A stretch of 64,000 nt of DNA, taken from positions 186,001-250,000 of the forward strand of contig CAWHQP010000004.1 in assembly GCA_963831535.1 (NCBI GenBank), read 5' to 3'. Position 1 is the stretch's first letter. Every line of letters begins with the position of its first letter. A program made the position numbers and the translations under genes. Origin of the DNA: Bog-756 sp963831535. GTDB taxonomy: Bacteria; Actinomycetota; Acidimicrobiia; Acidimicrobiales; RAAP-2. Below the pieces are notes generated by a model that did no database searches, was not told where the DNA came from, and was given only the letters and a program-made list of their open reading frames with translations. Positions 41,852 to 50,435 of the stretch are shown piece after piece.

Positions 41852-43648
41852 GTGAACGAGCGCCACGGGATCCCAGAAGGTACATCGACTCCGATGTGGT
41901 TCGGCCCCGACGACCGGCCACTGTTCGGCTGGCTGCACGCCCCCGTCGACCGGCGGGTCCGCGGTGGCGTGGTGCTGTGCCAACCCCTGGGCATCGAGGC
42001 CATCTGCACGTACTTCAGCTACCGGCTGCTGGCCGAGCGGCTCGCCGGTTCGGGACTGGCCGTGTTGCGCTTCGACTACGACGGCACGGGCGACTCCTCG
42101 GGACACGAGACCGAACCCGACCGTCTCGACGCCTGGCTGGACAGCGTGAGTGCCGCCACCGACTTCCTCCTCGATACCGGCGTCCCCAGGTGTGCACTGC
42201 TCGGCGTGCGGATGGGGGGGGTCTTCGCCGCCAACGAAGCCTGTCGCCGGGGCGGGGTGGACGCCCTCGTCCTGTGGGACACCTGCCTGTCGGGTCGCTC
42301 ATTCCTCCGAGAACAGCAGTTCCTCCGTCACCTGAGCGGGAGCGGGACCGGCCCCAGCGGGGGCGACGACCCGGTGGATGAGGCCGTGGAGGCGCCAGGA
42401 CTGCGCTTCGAAGCTGAGACTGTGAAGGCCCTCTCGGATCTCGATGTGGCCAAGCTGGAGGGGACACTGGCCGAGAGAATCCTGGTGCTCACGCCTCCGA
42501 CCCGGTCGAGGCCACGTCGGCTGCAGCGCCGACTGGAGGGATGCTCGGTGGAATGGCAGGAGGCCACCGGTCAGGAACAGCTGCTCGACTCGACACTCCA
42601 GGCGACACCGTTCGAGACCATCGGGCGCACCGCCGACTGGTTGTCCGAAGCCCTGGAGGGGGAGGTGGTCACGATGCGCCTGCCCGACCTCGCCCCCACC
42701 GCCGTCGTCGAACGAACCGACGTCGGCGCACCCGTCATCGAATACCCGGTCCGGCTCGGCCGCTCTGAACTCTTCGGGATCGTCACCGAACCAGCCGGTC
42801 CGACCGGCCCGACCGTCATCCTCGTCAACGAGGGAAATACCCACCACATCGGCCAGGCCAGGATCTGGGTCGACATGGCCCGCACCCTGGCCGCCTCTGG
42901 GTTCCGGGTCCTGCGATTCGACCTGAGCGGCAACGGCGACAGCGACACCCGACCGGGACAGCTGGCCCACGTCGCCCGGGCCCCGGAGGCCATCGATGAT
43001 GTCTATGAGGCGATGAAGGCCATGGATCCGGGACAGCCTGACGACGTCGTGCTGGTGGGGTTCTGCTCTGGTGCCTATCAGGTCATCGAGCAGGCGTTGG
43101 CCCATCCGCCCCGGGGGATCTGCATCATTAATCCAACCTTCTCGTTCGTCCCGCCCGAGCCTCCCGGCGCCGCGGTCCGGCCAGCCCGGCACGTCACCAG
43201 ACCGTGGGTGATGGACCTCGTCTCCCCGTGCCTCCGGTGGCTGGGCCGCGGCCGGGACCCGGTGGAGGCGGAACGATGGGTCAGGGCTCTCCAGGCGGGG
43301 ACGTGGCCTGAATCGATCGCCTCACGCCACCCGGGCATCCCCACAGCCGTGTGGTGGGTGGTCAACCGGGCGCTGGTGGCCAACCACGGTGTGGCCACAC
43401 TCGAGCAGATCCTCGACTCGGGCGTTGCCACGATGCTGGTGTGCGGCCCGGGAGACCTCCCGCCCGTGACCCTCGGATACGAGGGTCGCATGCGCCGGCT
43501 CATCGATGCTCCCCGCTTCACCCTGGCCCTCCTCGACGAACTGGACCATTCGTCGTGGGTGCACGCTCAACGGACAGCGCTGATTGCCGTGATCGAAGCC
43601 CACCTGACCGACGTCTACGCCGCCGCCGGCCGGGCCCCGTCGGGGTAG
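41852..43648 (+). CDS. Tandem alpha/beta-hydrolase protein with non-serine nucleophile elbows
   Basis: This 598-residue protein has two alpha/beta-hydrolase domains, about residues 15-265 and 295-590. Both keep the strand-turn-helix features: GLAVLRFDYDGTGDSSG and FRVLRFDLSGNGDSDT. The G-x-S-x-G nucleophile elbow is GVRMG (R120) in domain 1 and GFCSG (C405) in domain 2, so neither has the usual serine. Exosortase-associated hydrolases of glycan clusters have similar serine-less elbows. The start GTG at 41852 has AAGGAG upstream. It lies inside the glycan cluster and may act on a glycan-linked acyl or ester group, or bind without catalysis. Confidence 0.75.
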   Translation: MNERHGIPEGTSTPMWFGPDDRPLFGWLHAPVDRRVRGGVVLCQPLGIEAICTYFSYRLLAERLAGSGLAVLRFDYDGTGDSSGHETEPDRLDAWLDSVSAATDFLLDTGVPRCALLGVRMGGVFAANEACRRGGVDALVLWDTCLSGRSFLREQQFLRHLSGSGTGPSGGDDPVDEAVEAPGLRFEAETVKALSDLDVAKLEGTLAERILVLTPPTRSRPRRLQRRLEGCSVEWQEATGQEQLLDSTLQATPFETIGRTADWLSEALEGEVVTMRLPDLAPTAVVERTDVGAPVIEYPVRLGRSELFGIVTEPAGPTGPTVILVNEGNTHHIGQARIWVDMARTLAASGFRVLRFDLSGNGDSDTRPGQLAHVARAPEAIDDVYEAMKAMDPGQPDDVVLVGFCSGAYQVIEQALAHPPRGICIINPTFSFVPPEPPGAAVRPARHVTRPWVMDLVSPCLRWLGRGRDPVEAERWVRALQAGTWPESIASRHPGIPTAVWWVVNRALVANHGVATLEQILDSGVATMLVCGPGDLPPVTLGYEGRMRRLIDAPRFTLALLDELDHSSWVHAQRTALIAVIEAHLTDVYAAAGRAPSG

Positions 43649-43655
43649 GCCCCGC

Positions 43656-44798
43656 CTAGTTGCCGGATGAAGCCGAAGCGGCCGCCTCGAGGACCGTGAG
43701 GAACTCGGCGGCCAGGGTGGTCCACGTGGCCGGTTCACCGTGAACGGGCCCGGGCCCGGGCGGATTCGGGCCCCCGTCGAGCACGCGGAGGACGGCATCG
43801 GTGAAGTCCTCCCCGGTGACCACGGCGATGGGCGGGTCGAGACCCCGGAACCCGGCTACCGAGGTGGCCACCACCGGGCGGCCCAGAGCCACGAACTCCC
43901 GGGCCTTGATGGGATCGAGGCTCTCCACGAACGGCGTCATCTGGTGGGGGACGACCAGGACATCGGCGTACTGCAGGTAACCGGGCAGGAGGGAGTAGGG
44001 GCGGGCACCGAGGATCACGGCACCGGCGTCGACCAACCGGTCACTGACCTCCCGGGACAGACTGTTGGGTCCCACGAACACCAGGGAAGCCCGCTCCGAC
44101 AAGGCCCGGGCCAACGTGACACAGAGTTCGATGTCGAGCCGCCCTTCACTCAGTGTGCCCTGGTAGAGCACAATCGGACCGTCAGGAAGATCGTCGGGTC
44201 GCCCGACCGGTTCCCGCAGGTGTTCGAGGTCCACGCCGTTCGGAATGAGGTGGACCCGGCGGAGCCGTCCACGCGTCGTAGCCAGAGCCGGCGAGCACAC
44301 CACCACTTCGGTGGCGTCGTGGAGCATTTGGGCGTCGTTCCGACGCTGGCGGTCCATCTCCCGGCCTCCACCCTCCCCGAGGAGCCAGTCATCGGTCACG
44401 TCGTAGACGCTGGGCCAACCAGTCTCGGCGATGAAGGGCGCGTAGGTGCTGTCGTTGATCCACAGCACCGGTCGGCTGAATCCAAGGCGCCGACCCGCCG
44501 CGGTGGCCTGGCGGAACAGCGCACGATCTCCCCGGGGCCAGATCCGGCGCGGGAGCCACTTGCGCGGTGTCATTGCCCACAGCCGACCGGTGTCTCCGAC
44601 GGTCCGGATCGGGGCGAGCTCGGGTAGGTGACCATGGCGCAGCGACCAGGTGATGTCCACCGGGTTCCCCACGAAGAGCAGCCGTAGTGACGGCTGCAGT
44701 CGCAGCACCTCGCTGGCCAGGTGTTGGTTTCGGCGCCACACGTCGTCCCACGGCTCGAGGGACAGGCAGATCACGTCGAACGGCTCGGGCGGGGCCAA
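43656..44798 (-). CDS. GT-B fold glycosyltransferase, TuaH-like
   Basis: This 380-residue protein starts FDVICLSLEPWDDVWRRNQH, similar to TuaH-like teichuronic acid transferases that begin with a WDxxWxRxQH segment. Later come HLIPNGVDLEHL, VLYQGTLSEGRLDIELC and a donor-site stretch YADVLVVPHQM ... ESLDPIKAREFVALGRPVVA. The TTG at 44798 is the start: AGGAGG lies 6 nt upstream. It converges on the tandem hydrolase gene with a 7-nt gap and is divergent from the next glycosyltransferase. Confidence 0.83.
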   Translation of the reverse strand: MAPPEPFDVICLSLEPWDDVWRRNQHLASEVLRLQPSLRLLFVGNPVDITWSLRHGHLPELAPIRTVGDTGRLWAMTPRKWLPRRIWPRGDRALFRQATAAGRRLGFSRPVLWINDSTYAPFIAETGWPSVYDVTDDWLLGEGGGREMDRQRRNDAQMLHDATEVVVCSPALATTRGRLRRVHLIPNGVDLEHLREPVGRPDDLPDGPIVLYQGTLSEGRLDIELCVTLARALSERASLVFVGPNSLSREVSDRLVDAGAVILGARPYSLLPGYLQYADVLVVPHQMTPFVESLDPIKAREFVALGRPVVATSVAGFRGLDPPIAVVTGEDFTDAVLRVLDGGPNPPGPGPVHGEPATWTTLAAEFLTVLEAAASASSGN

Positions 44799-45089
44799 CG
44801 GTCGCCTCCTCTCGAAGCGTGGGGGGTACCCGGTGCGTCAGCGGTAAACGGGGTACGGGCGTCGGTAGGCCAACCGAGGGGCATGGTATTACACGGCGCC
44901 CCCCATCCTGTCCACCGTCCGGCGGACCGGGGTCCCGCCGTCCGGTGCCTCGGAAGGTGCCCGGGTGGGTTCAGGGAGTGGCGGTCCTTGGGCGTTACTG
45001 TGTTTGATCGTCTCCCATCGTTCGATCGATACCTATCGCGTCGCTGCCCCCGTCGAGTCCGTGCTGCCCGGTGACTGCGGAATGCGATC

Positions 45090-46136
45090 GTGAGTCCCCG
45101 CCTGGCGCTGGTGACCTTGGCCGTCGGCCAGCCCATGGGACAACAGGTCTACGAGCACGAGCTGGCCGACCGGGCCCCCGCCGAACTCGGTGCGGGGTGG
45201 CGGGTGGACCAGCTCACGGTCAGGACCCTGCGATCGCCCCTGCCCGGGACGGTACGGCTCCCCTCACGGGTGATGGCCACGTCATCTCCCGTGGTACGGC
45301 GGTCGGTCGCCGCCATCGTCTACCGGGGCCACGATGTCGTCCACCGTATGGACCTCCGACTCCCGCCGGCACGGCACCCCGAGGTCCTGACCGTGCACGA
45401 CGTCGTGTCCTGGCGGTTCCCCGACGAGGCCATGCCGCCGTCGGACGCCGCCGACAGTGCCCGCCGCGCCGTGGCGGTGGTCTGCCCGTCCCAGTTCTCG
45501 GCCGATGAGGTGAGTTCCCAGCTCGGGGTGTCCACCTGCGTGGCCATCCCCAACGGGGTCCACCCGGCTTTTTTCGACACCGCCCCTCTGGCCCGGGAGC
45601 GGCTGGCTGATCTGGGCGTCCGGGAGCCCTTCGTCCTCCATGCCGGAGGATGCACCCAGCGGAAGAACCTGGCAGGACTGGCGGGCGCCTGGCCGAAGGT
45701 GCGCTCGGTGCACGGTGACGTCACCCTCGTCATGATGGGGCCGCCCGATCCGCGTCGTAACGCCCTGTTCGACCCGCTGGACGGCACGCACCTCATCGGG
45801 CGGGTGGACGATGACACGGCCCGGGGCCTCATGGCCGCTTCGTCGGCCGTGGTGGTTCCGTCGGTCTACGAGGGGTTCGGACTCCCGGCCCTGGAGGGGA
45901 TGGCCGTGGGGGTGCCCGTGGTGGCTGCCCGACGCAGTTCCCTGCCCGAAGTGTGCGGAGACGGCGCCTATCTGGTCGAGCCGGATCCCGACGGTCTGGC
46001 CGAAGGCCTCGTGGCTGCCCTGGACGGTGGACCCGACACCGGAGCCATGGTGGTGCGGGCACGACAGCGGGCGTCGTCGTTCAGCTGGGCCGCCAGCGTG
46101 GCCGCGCACGCCACCATCTGGCGGGCCAGCACGTGA
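45090..46136 (+). CDS. Family 4-type glycosyltransferase
   Basis: This 348-residue GT-B enzyme has VAIPNGVHPAFFDTAPL at the interdomain boundary, FVLHAGGCTQRKNLAGLAGA at the start of the donor domain, and VVVPSVYEGFGLPALEGMAV with the E-x7-E motif. The rest fits mannosyltransferase-like GT4 proteins. The start is GTG 45090. It heads a pair with the exostosin-like gene 135 nt downstream. Confidence 0.88.
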   Translation: MSPRLALVTLAVGQPMGQQVYEHELADRAPAELGAGWRVDQLTVRTLRSPLPGTVRLPSRVMATSSPVVRRSVAAIVYRGHDVVHRMDLRLPPARHPEVLTVHDVVSWRFPDEAMPPSDAADSARRAVAVVCPSQFSADEVSSQLGVSTCVAIPNGVHPAFFDTAPLARERLADLGVREPFVLHAGGCTQRKNLAGLAGAWPKVRSVHGDVTLVMMGPPDPRRNALFDPLDGTHLIGRVDDDTARGLMAASSAVVVPSVYEGFGLPALEGMAVGVPVVAARRSSLPEVCGDGAYLVEPDPDGLAEGLVAALDGGPDTGAMVVRARQRASSFSWAASVAAHATIWRAST

Positions 46137-46271
46137 CGGCCGGGGGGCCTCGTCCCTGCCCCCGGGCCACCGCGCCGGGCCGGGCCGGGCGAGGAACCCA
46201 GGTCAACCCGGAGGTGGACGGACCGGACCGGTGCCCGTCTCGGCCTCGCGGCCGGGAACGAGGGTGACGAC

Positions 46272-47246
46272 ATGAAGGTGCACTTCGCTCCGGCCCGTCC
46301 CGGGTCGGCGACCTGCGTCCCGACATTCGTCGACCGGCTGAACGCACAGCGGGCGCCGCAGCGACACCGAGGAGTCGCCGACCCGGCGGAGGCCGACGTC
46401 ATCGTCTTCCCCGATTGTCATCTGCTGGGACGCGACTGGAGGCTCACCGCCATCGCCGAGAACGACCTCGTTCGTCGGTACCCCGGAAGGATCGCCGTCT
46501 ACGACGAGCGCGATCTGCCGTGGTGCCGATTTCCCGGTATCTACGTGAGCATGCCGTCGGACACGTTCTCTCCGACGGCTCAGGTTGCCGGCTCGTACTA
46601 CCAGATCGACGATCCCGCCGATCGTCTGGGAGTCCCTGCGGACACGATCGAACAGGACCTCCTGTTCAGTTTCGTCGGTGGCCCAACCCATCCGTGCCGT
46701 GACGCGGTGTTCGCCCTCCGCGATCCACGTGCCGTGATTGAGAACTCGGCCGGGTTCCTGTTCTTCGACCCCGCCTCGACGCGGTTCGAGGAACGACGAC
46801 GAGAGTTCGCCGAGGTCCTCCACCGGTCGAAGTTCGCACTGTGCCCTCGGGGGACTGGGACCTCGTCCATCCGGCTCTACGAGGCCATGGCCGCGGGGCG
46901 GGCACCAGTGGTGATCGCCGACGCCTGGCTACCGCCGGCCGGACCGGACTGGGACCAGTTCTCGATCCGATGGCCGGAGAGCGGCATCGCCGAACTCCCC
47001 GAGTACCTGGCGGCGAGGGAGCCGGACGCCCAGACCATGGGTATGAAGGCGCGGGCCGCCTTCCAGATGTGGTTCGCCCCTGACGTCGTACTCGCCCACG
47101 CCTTCGACCAGCTCGAGGTGCTGTACAGGACGGACGGCTTCACCGGATGTCCGCAGGGCGGCTACCGAGGAACGCAGTACCGCCGGGTGGGGAGCGAACA
47201 GGTCCTCTCCAGGCTGCGGGCCCTGAAAGCCCGCCTGATCAGCTAG
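46272..47246 (+). CDS. Exostosin (GT47)-like glycosyltransferase
   Basis: This 324-residue protein has the exostosin-type signature RSKFALCPRGTGTSSIRLYE then AMAAGRAPVVIADAWLPPAG (about residues 190-230). An N-terminal half with DVIVFPDCHLLGRDW and YSxDxR-like segments precedes it. Exostosin-like GTs transfer glucuronic acid, xylose or galactose in other systems. The ATG at 46272 is preceded by GAGGG. It is tail-to-tail with the next glycosyltransferase. Confidence 0.82.
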   Translation: MKVHFAPARPGSATCVPTFVDRLNAQRAPQRHRGVADPAEADVIVFPDCHLLGRDWRLTAIAENDLVRRYPGRIAVYDERDLPWCRFPGIYVSMPSDTFSPTAQVAGSYYQIDDPADRLGVPADTIEQDLLFSFVGGPTHPCRDAVFALRDPRAVIENSAGFLFFDPASTRFEERRREFAEVLHRSKFALCPRGTGTSSIRLYEAMAAGRAPVVIADAWLPPAGPDWDQFSIRWPESGIAELPEYLAAREPDAQTMGMKARAAFQMWFAPDVVLAHAFDQLEVLYRTDGFTGCPQGGYRGTQYRRVGSEQVLSRLRALKARLIS

Positions 47247-47307
47247 TGGCGACCGGCCGGCCCCCATGGCCGCAATCGGTCTCCATCGGGATTCGCAGCA
47301 CTCCCGC

Positions 47308-48309
47308 CTAGTTCCGGGCGTCCCGGGCCGCCTGGTGCCAGCCGGCCACGACACCGGTGACCGAACCGGCGGCCACCACCACGGCCCGGAGCACGGCTGC
47401 CCCGGCGGCGCGGACAGCCCCGGCACCGTCACGGTCCTTGGCCCGCCTCCACGACCGGGACATGCGCACGGTGGTGTCCTCGACCACGCCACCCACCGAG
47501 GACACCAGAAACGAGCGAACGATCGGGGCCCGGGCACCGAAATTTCTGATCAGCAGGATCAGGTGATTCTTCTGGGCCCAGTAGGCGTACCGGAGATCGA
47601 AGCGCTGTCCCTTGGCGTAGGGACCGGCTACGTGCTCAACGACCGCATCGGGCGTGTACACCAGGCGGTAGCCGGCCCGGGTGACCCGGAAGCTGATGTC
47701 GGTCTCCTCACGGATGCAGGTGCCGGAGTAGCCGTCGCGTATGCCTCCGATCCGGTCGATGGCCGTCCGTCGGAAGGACATGTTGGCGCCGAGCAGGTGA
47801 TCGACGTCGACCGGATGACCGGGGTCGGCGGCGAAGTTTCCAGTGATGGACCCATCGGCCATGAGCTTCCCGATGGCGTCCACACCCTGGTCGATCTCCC
47901 CGGGCTGCCCCCTGATCTGGCGACCACCAACGCCCCCGACCGTGGGATCATCGAAAAAGGGCAGGATGCGCTCGAGCCAGTCCGCCTCGGCGTAGGCGTC
48001 GTCGTCGACAAAGGCGAGGATGTCACCGGACGAGTGGTGATAGCCGATATTCCGGGCCGTGGCCGTGGCTCCGACCCCCGCCGGGCACACCAGGTACTCG
48101 ACCGAGGGGAACTCCGCGGCGACCAGTCGTTGCGTGTCGACCCCCTCCGAAGAGTCGACGACGATGACCTCAACGGGCCGGACGGTCTGGGCCAGGAGGT
48201 GGTCGAGACAGCGGCGCACGAACTCGGGCCGTTCGTAGGTCACGACGACCACCGACGTGCTGAGGGCGACGACCGGGTCACCGGGCACCGGTTCGGTCAG
48301 CACGTCCAC
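47308..48309 (-). CDS. Family 2 glycosyltransferase
   Basis: This 333-residue GT-A enzyme has SVVVVTYERPEFVRRCLDHL at the N terminus, VEVIVVDSSEGVDTQRLVA, and the metal-binding DILAFVDDDAYAEADWLERI. GANMSFRRTAIDRIGGI and EETDISFRVTRAGYRLVYTP follow, ending in hydrophobic stretches and a basic tail. I start at GTG 48309, just after the permease stop; a frame open to 48372 would overlap the permease end by 50 nt. It probably acts in the same glycan pathway as the exporter upstream. Confidence 0.85.
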   Translation of the reverse strand: MDVLTEPVPGDPVVALSTSVVVVTYERPEFVRRCLDHLLAQTVRPVEVIVVDSSEGVDTQRLVAAEFPSVEYLVCPAGVGATATARNIGYHHSSGDILAFVDDDAYAEADWLERILPFFDDPTVGGVGGRQIRGQPGEIDQGVDAIGKLMADGSITGNFAADPGHPVDVDHLLGANMSFRRTAIDRIGGIRDGYSGTCIREETDISFRVTRAGYRLVYTPDAVVEHVAGPYAKGQRFDLRYAYWAQKNHLILLIRNFGARAPIVRSFLVSSVGGVVEDTTVRMSRSWRRAKDRDGAGAVRAAGAAVLRAVVVAAGSVTGVVAGWHQAARDARN

Positions 48310-48322
48310 AGGGCGGAGCTGC

Positions 48323-49141
48323 TCAGATGACGTCGGCAAATCCCCGCTCCATCTGTTCGAAGATGACCGCACCTCCGACGAACACGATGATGGGCACGAT
48401 GATGGAGGCCACGATCTCCCACAGGTGTGGGAACGGCTGGCGCACGAAGGACCATTGGAACTCCTGGAGCAACCAGGTCAACGGGTTCATCTCGTAGATG
48501 ATCCGGTACTTGGCCGGCACGTTGTCGATCGAATAGGCGATGGGGCTGGCGTAGAGCAGGAACTGCAGGACGAACGGCACGAAGTAGTTGACGTCCCGGT
48601 AGCGCACGGTGAGCGCGGCGGTCACCATGCCGATGCCGCTGGCCAGGAGGATGACCATGAGTGTCCACAGCGGGCTCAACAGCACGGCGAAGCCCGGGTT
48701 GACTCCGTAGATCACGAGGAGCACGACGAGGAAGACCGTGGAGACGAGGAAGTCGATCAGACACGAGTAGACGACGGCCAGAGGCACGAGCATGCGGGGG
48801 AAGAAGACCTTGGACACCAGGTCGCGGTTGGAGACCAGTGACCCCTGGGCGCGGGGGATGATTCCGCTGAAGAGGTTCCAGGCCAGAAGGCCGGTGAAGA
48901 TGAACACCATCGGCGGCGCACCGCCGAAGGACAGGTGAGCGACCTTTCCGAACACCAGAACGAAGACCAGGGCGGTGAGGAGGGGCTGCAGCACCACCCA
49001 GACGACCCCGAGGGCGGTCTGGCGGTAGCGGAGAGTGACGTCCCGGGCTCCGAACCGGTACAGCACCTCCCGTGCCTCCCACAGGTCAGAGACCTTGGGA
49101 AGTGAGAACCGTCGGGGCGGAGTGATGACGATGGTGGGCAC
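48323..49141 (-). CDS. Wzm-type ABC-2 permease for polysaccharide export
   Basis: This 272-residue permease has about six hydrophobic segments: TALGVVWVVLQPLLTALVFV, APPMVFIFTGLLAWNLFSGI, LVPLAVVYSCLIDFLVSTVF, LLSPLWTLMVILLASGIGMV, YFVPFVLQFLLYASPIAYSI and VASIIVPIIVFVGGAVIF. It fits the O-antigen/teichoic-type exporters that flip undecaprenyl-linked glycans. The start is GTG 49141, 5 nt after the ATPase stop. Confidence 0.9.
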   Translation of the reverse strand: MPTIVITPPRRFSLPKVSDLWEAREVLYRFGARDVTLRYRQTALGVVWVVLQPLLTALVFVLVFGKVAHLSFGGAPPMVFIFTGLLAWNLFSGIIPRAQGSLVSNRDLVSKVFFPRMLVPLAVVYSCLIDFLVSTVFLVVLLVIYGVNPGFAVLLSPLWTLMVILLASGIGMVTAALTVRYRDVNYFVPFVLQFLLYASPIAYSIDNVPAKYRIIYEMNPLTWLLQEFQWSFVRQPFPHLWEIVASIIVPIIVFVGGAVIFEQMERGFADVI

Positions 49142-49146
49142 GGTCC

Positions 49147-50388
49147 TCAGCTCTGGGCGTAGTCGAAGTCGGGGAACACGACACCGTGATCGGTGCCGTC
49201 CGGGGTGGTCGGATGGGGATACGGCGTCACCGGGAGGACCTGGAAATGACAGGCCTGCTCCCAGATGTCGGTGGCGTGGCCTCCGGCGTAGAGGAAGAGG
49301 TCGACGGTGTAGACCCCGGGCTTGAGCCACGGGGTCCGGATCTTCAGCCGTCCCTCATTGTCGGTGGCCGAGTCGAGCCAGAAGTCGACGACCCGCGAGT
49401 CGCACTGGGCGATGACCATGCCGTCCTCGTTGTTGACGAAGCACGAGACGTGGTAGCGGCTGCCGAAGGCGGGGGCGGCGCCCACGGAGAACTCCACCTC
49501 CACCTCCTGGGCCGGGCTCATGATGTCCGAGGCCACACCGGCCTCGGTGAACCGGACTTCGCCCGTTCCGGGACGGTGGGTGGCCTCCGCCACCACCGGG
49601 GCATCATGGACGAAGCTGCGCTTGTACTCCTCGAGCACGTCCTCGACGGTGCCGTGGAGCACGAGCCGGCCGGCGCTGAGATAGATGGCCGAGCTGCACA
49701 GGTCGGACACCGTCTGCAGCTGGTGGCTGACCACGATCACCGTGCGGCCGTCCCGGGCCACCTCGCGCATCTTGCGTAGACACTTGGCCTGGAAGTCGGA
49801 GTCGCCCACGGCCAGGACCTCGTCCACGACCAGGATCTCACTGTCGAGGTGGGCGGCGACGGCGAAGGCCAACCGGATGTACATGCCCGTCGAGTACCGC
49901 TTGACCTGGGTGTCGAGGAACCGCTCGGTGCCGGCGAACTCGACGATGGCGTCGAAGCGGCGGTCGATCTCCTTGCGCCGCATGCCGAGCAGGGTCCCGT
50001 TCAGGTAGACGTTCTCCCGCCCGGTGAGCTCAGGGTGGAAGCCGGTTCCCACCTCGAGGAGGCTGCCCACTCTTCCGCCCAGCTCGATCCGCCCGGTGGT
50101 CGGGGCGGTGATCCGGTTCAGGATCTTGAGCAGCGTGCTCTTGCCGGCCCCGTTGCGGCCGATAATGCCCACCACTTCGCCCCAGCCGACCTCGAAAGAC
50201 ACGTCGTGGAGGGCTTCGAACTCCTCGACACGCTTCTTCTTCCCCTTCAGCCTCCTGAGCAGCGCCTCGGACGCGTACGACTCCTGATCCTCCTGATGGA
50301 GGATCCGGTAGGTCTTCGACACGTTGGAGACGGCGATGGACGCGTCCGTGGAGACCGGGGTGATGCTGGACGGCAGTTGTAGTACCAA
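49147..50388 (-). CDS. Wzt-type ABC ATPase with C-terminal glycan-binding domain
   Basis: This 413-residue protein has Walker A GIIGRNGAGKSTLLKILN (about residues 73-90), the Wzt-type signature YSTGMYIRLAFA (about 164-175), Walker B ILVVDEVLAVGD (about 183-194) and H-loop IVVSHQLQTV. The last about 150 residues form a Wzt_C-like beta-rich domain (SVGAAPAFGSRYHVSCFVNN, KPGVYTVDLFLYAGGHATDI) that binds the terminal sugar of finished chains. The start is TTG 50388 with GAGG upstream. It energises the permease at 48323-49141. Confidence 0.92.
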   Translation of the reverse strand: MVLQLPSSITPVSTDASIAVSNVSKTYRILHQEDQESYASEALLRRLKGKKKRVEEFEALHDVSFEVGWGEVVGIIGRNGAGKSTLLKILNRITAPTTGRIELGGRVGSLLEVGTGFHPELTGRENVYLNGTLLGMRRKEIDRRFDAIVEFAGTERFLDTQVKRYSTGMYIRLAFAVAAHLDSEILVVDEVLAVGDSDFQAKCLRKMREVARDGRTVIVVSHQLQTVSDLCSSAIYLSAGRLVLHGTVEDVLEEYKRSFVHDAPVVAEATHRPGTGEVRFTEAGVASDIMSPAQEVEVEFSVGAAPAFGSRYHVSCFVNNEDGMVIAQCDSRVVDFWLDSATDNEGRLKIRTPWLKPGVYTVDLFLYAGGHATDIWEQACHFQVLPVTPYPHPTTPDGTDHGVVFPDFDYAQS

Positions 50389-50435
50389 TTGATCCTCGAT
50401 CGCAGGCAGAAGTCCTGCTTCTGAGGATCGTCACA

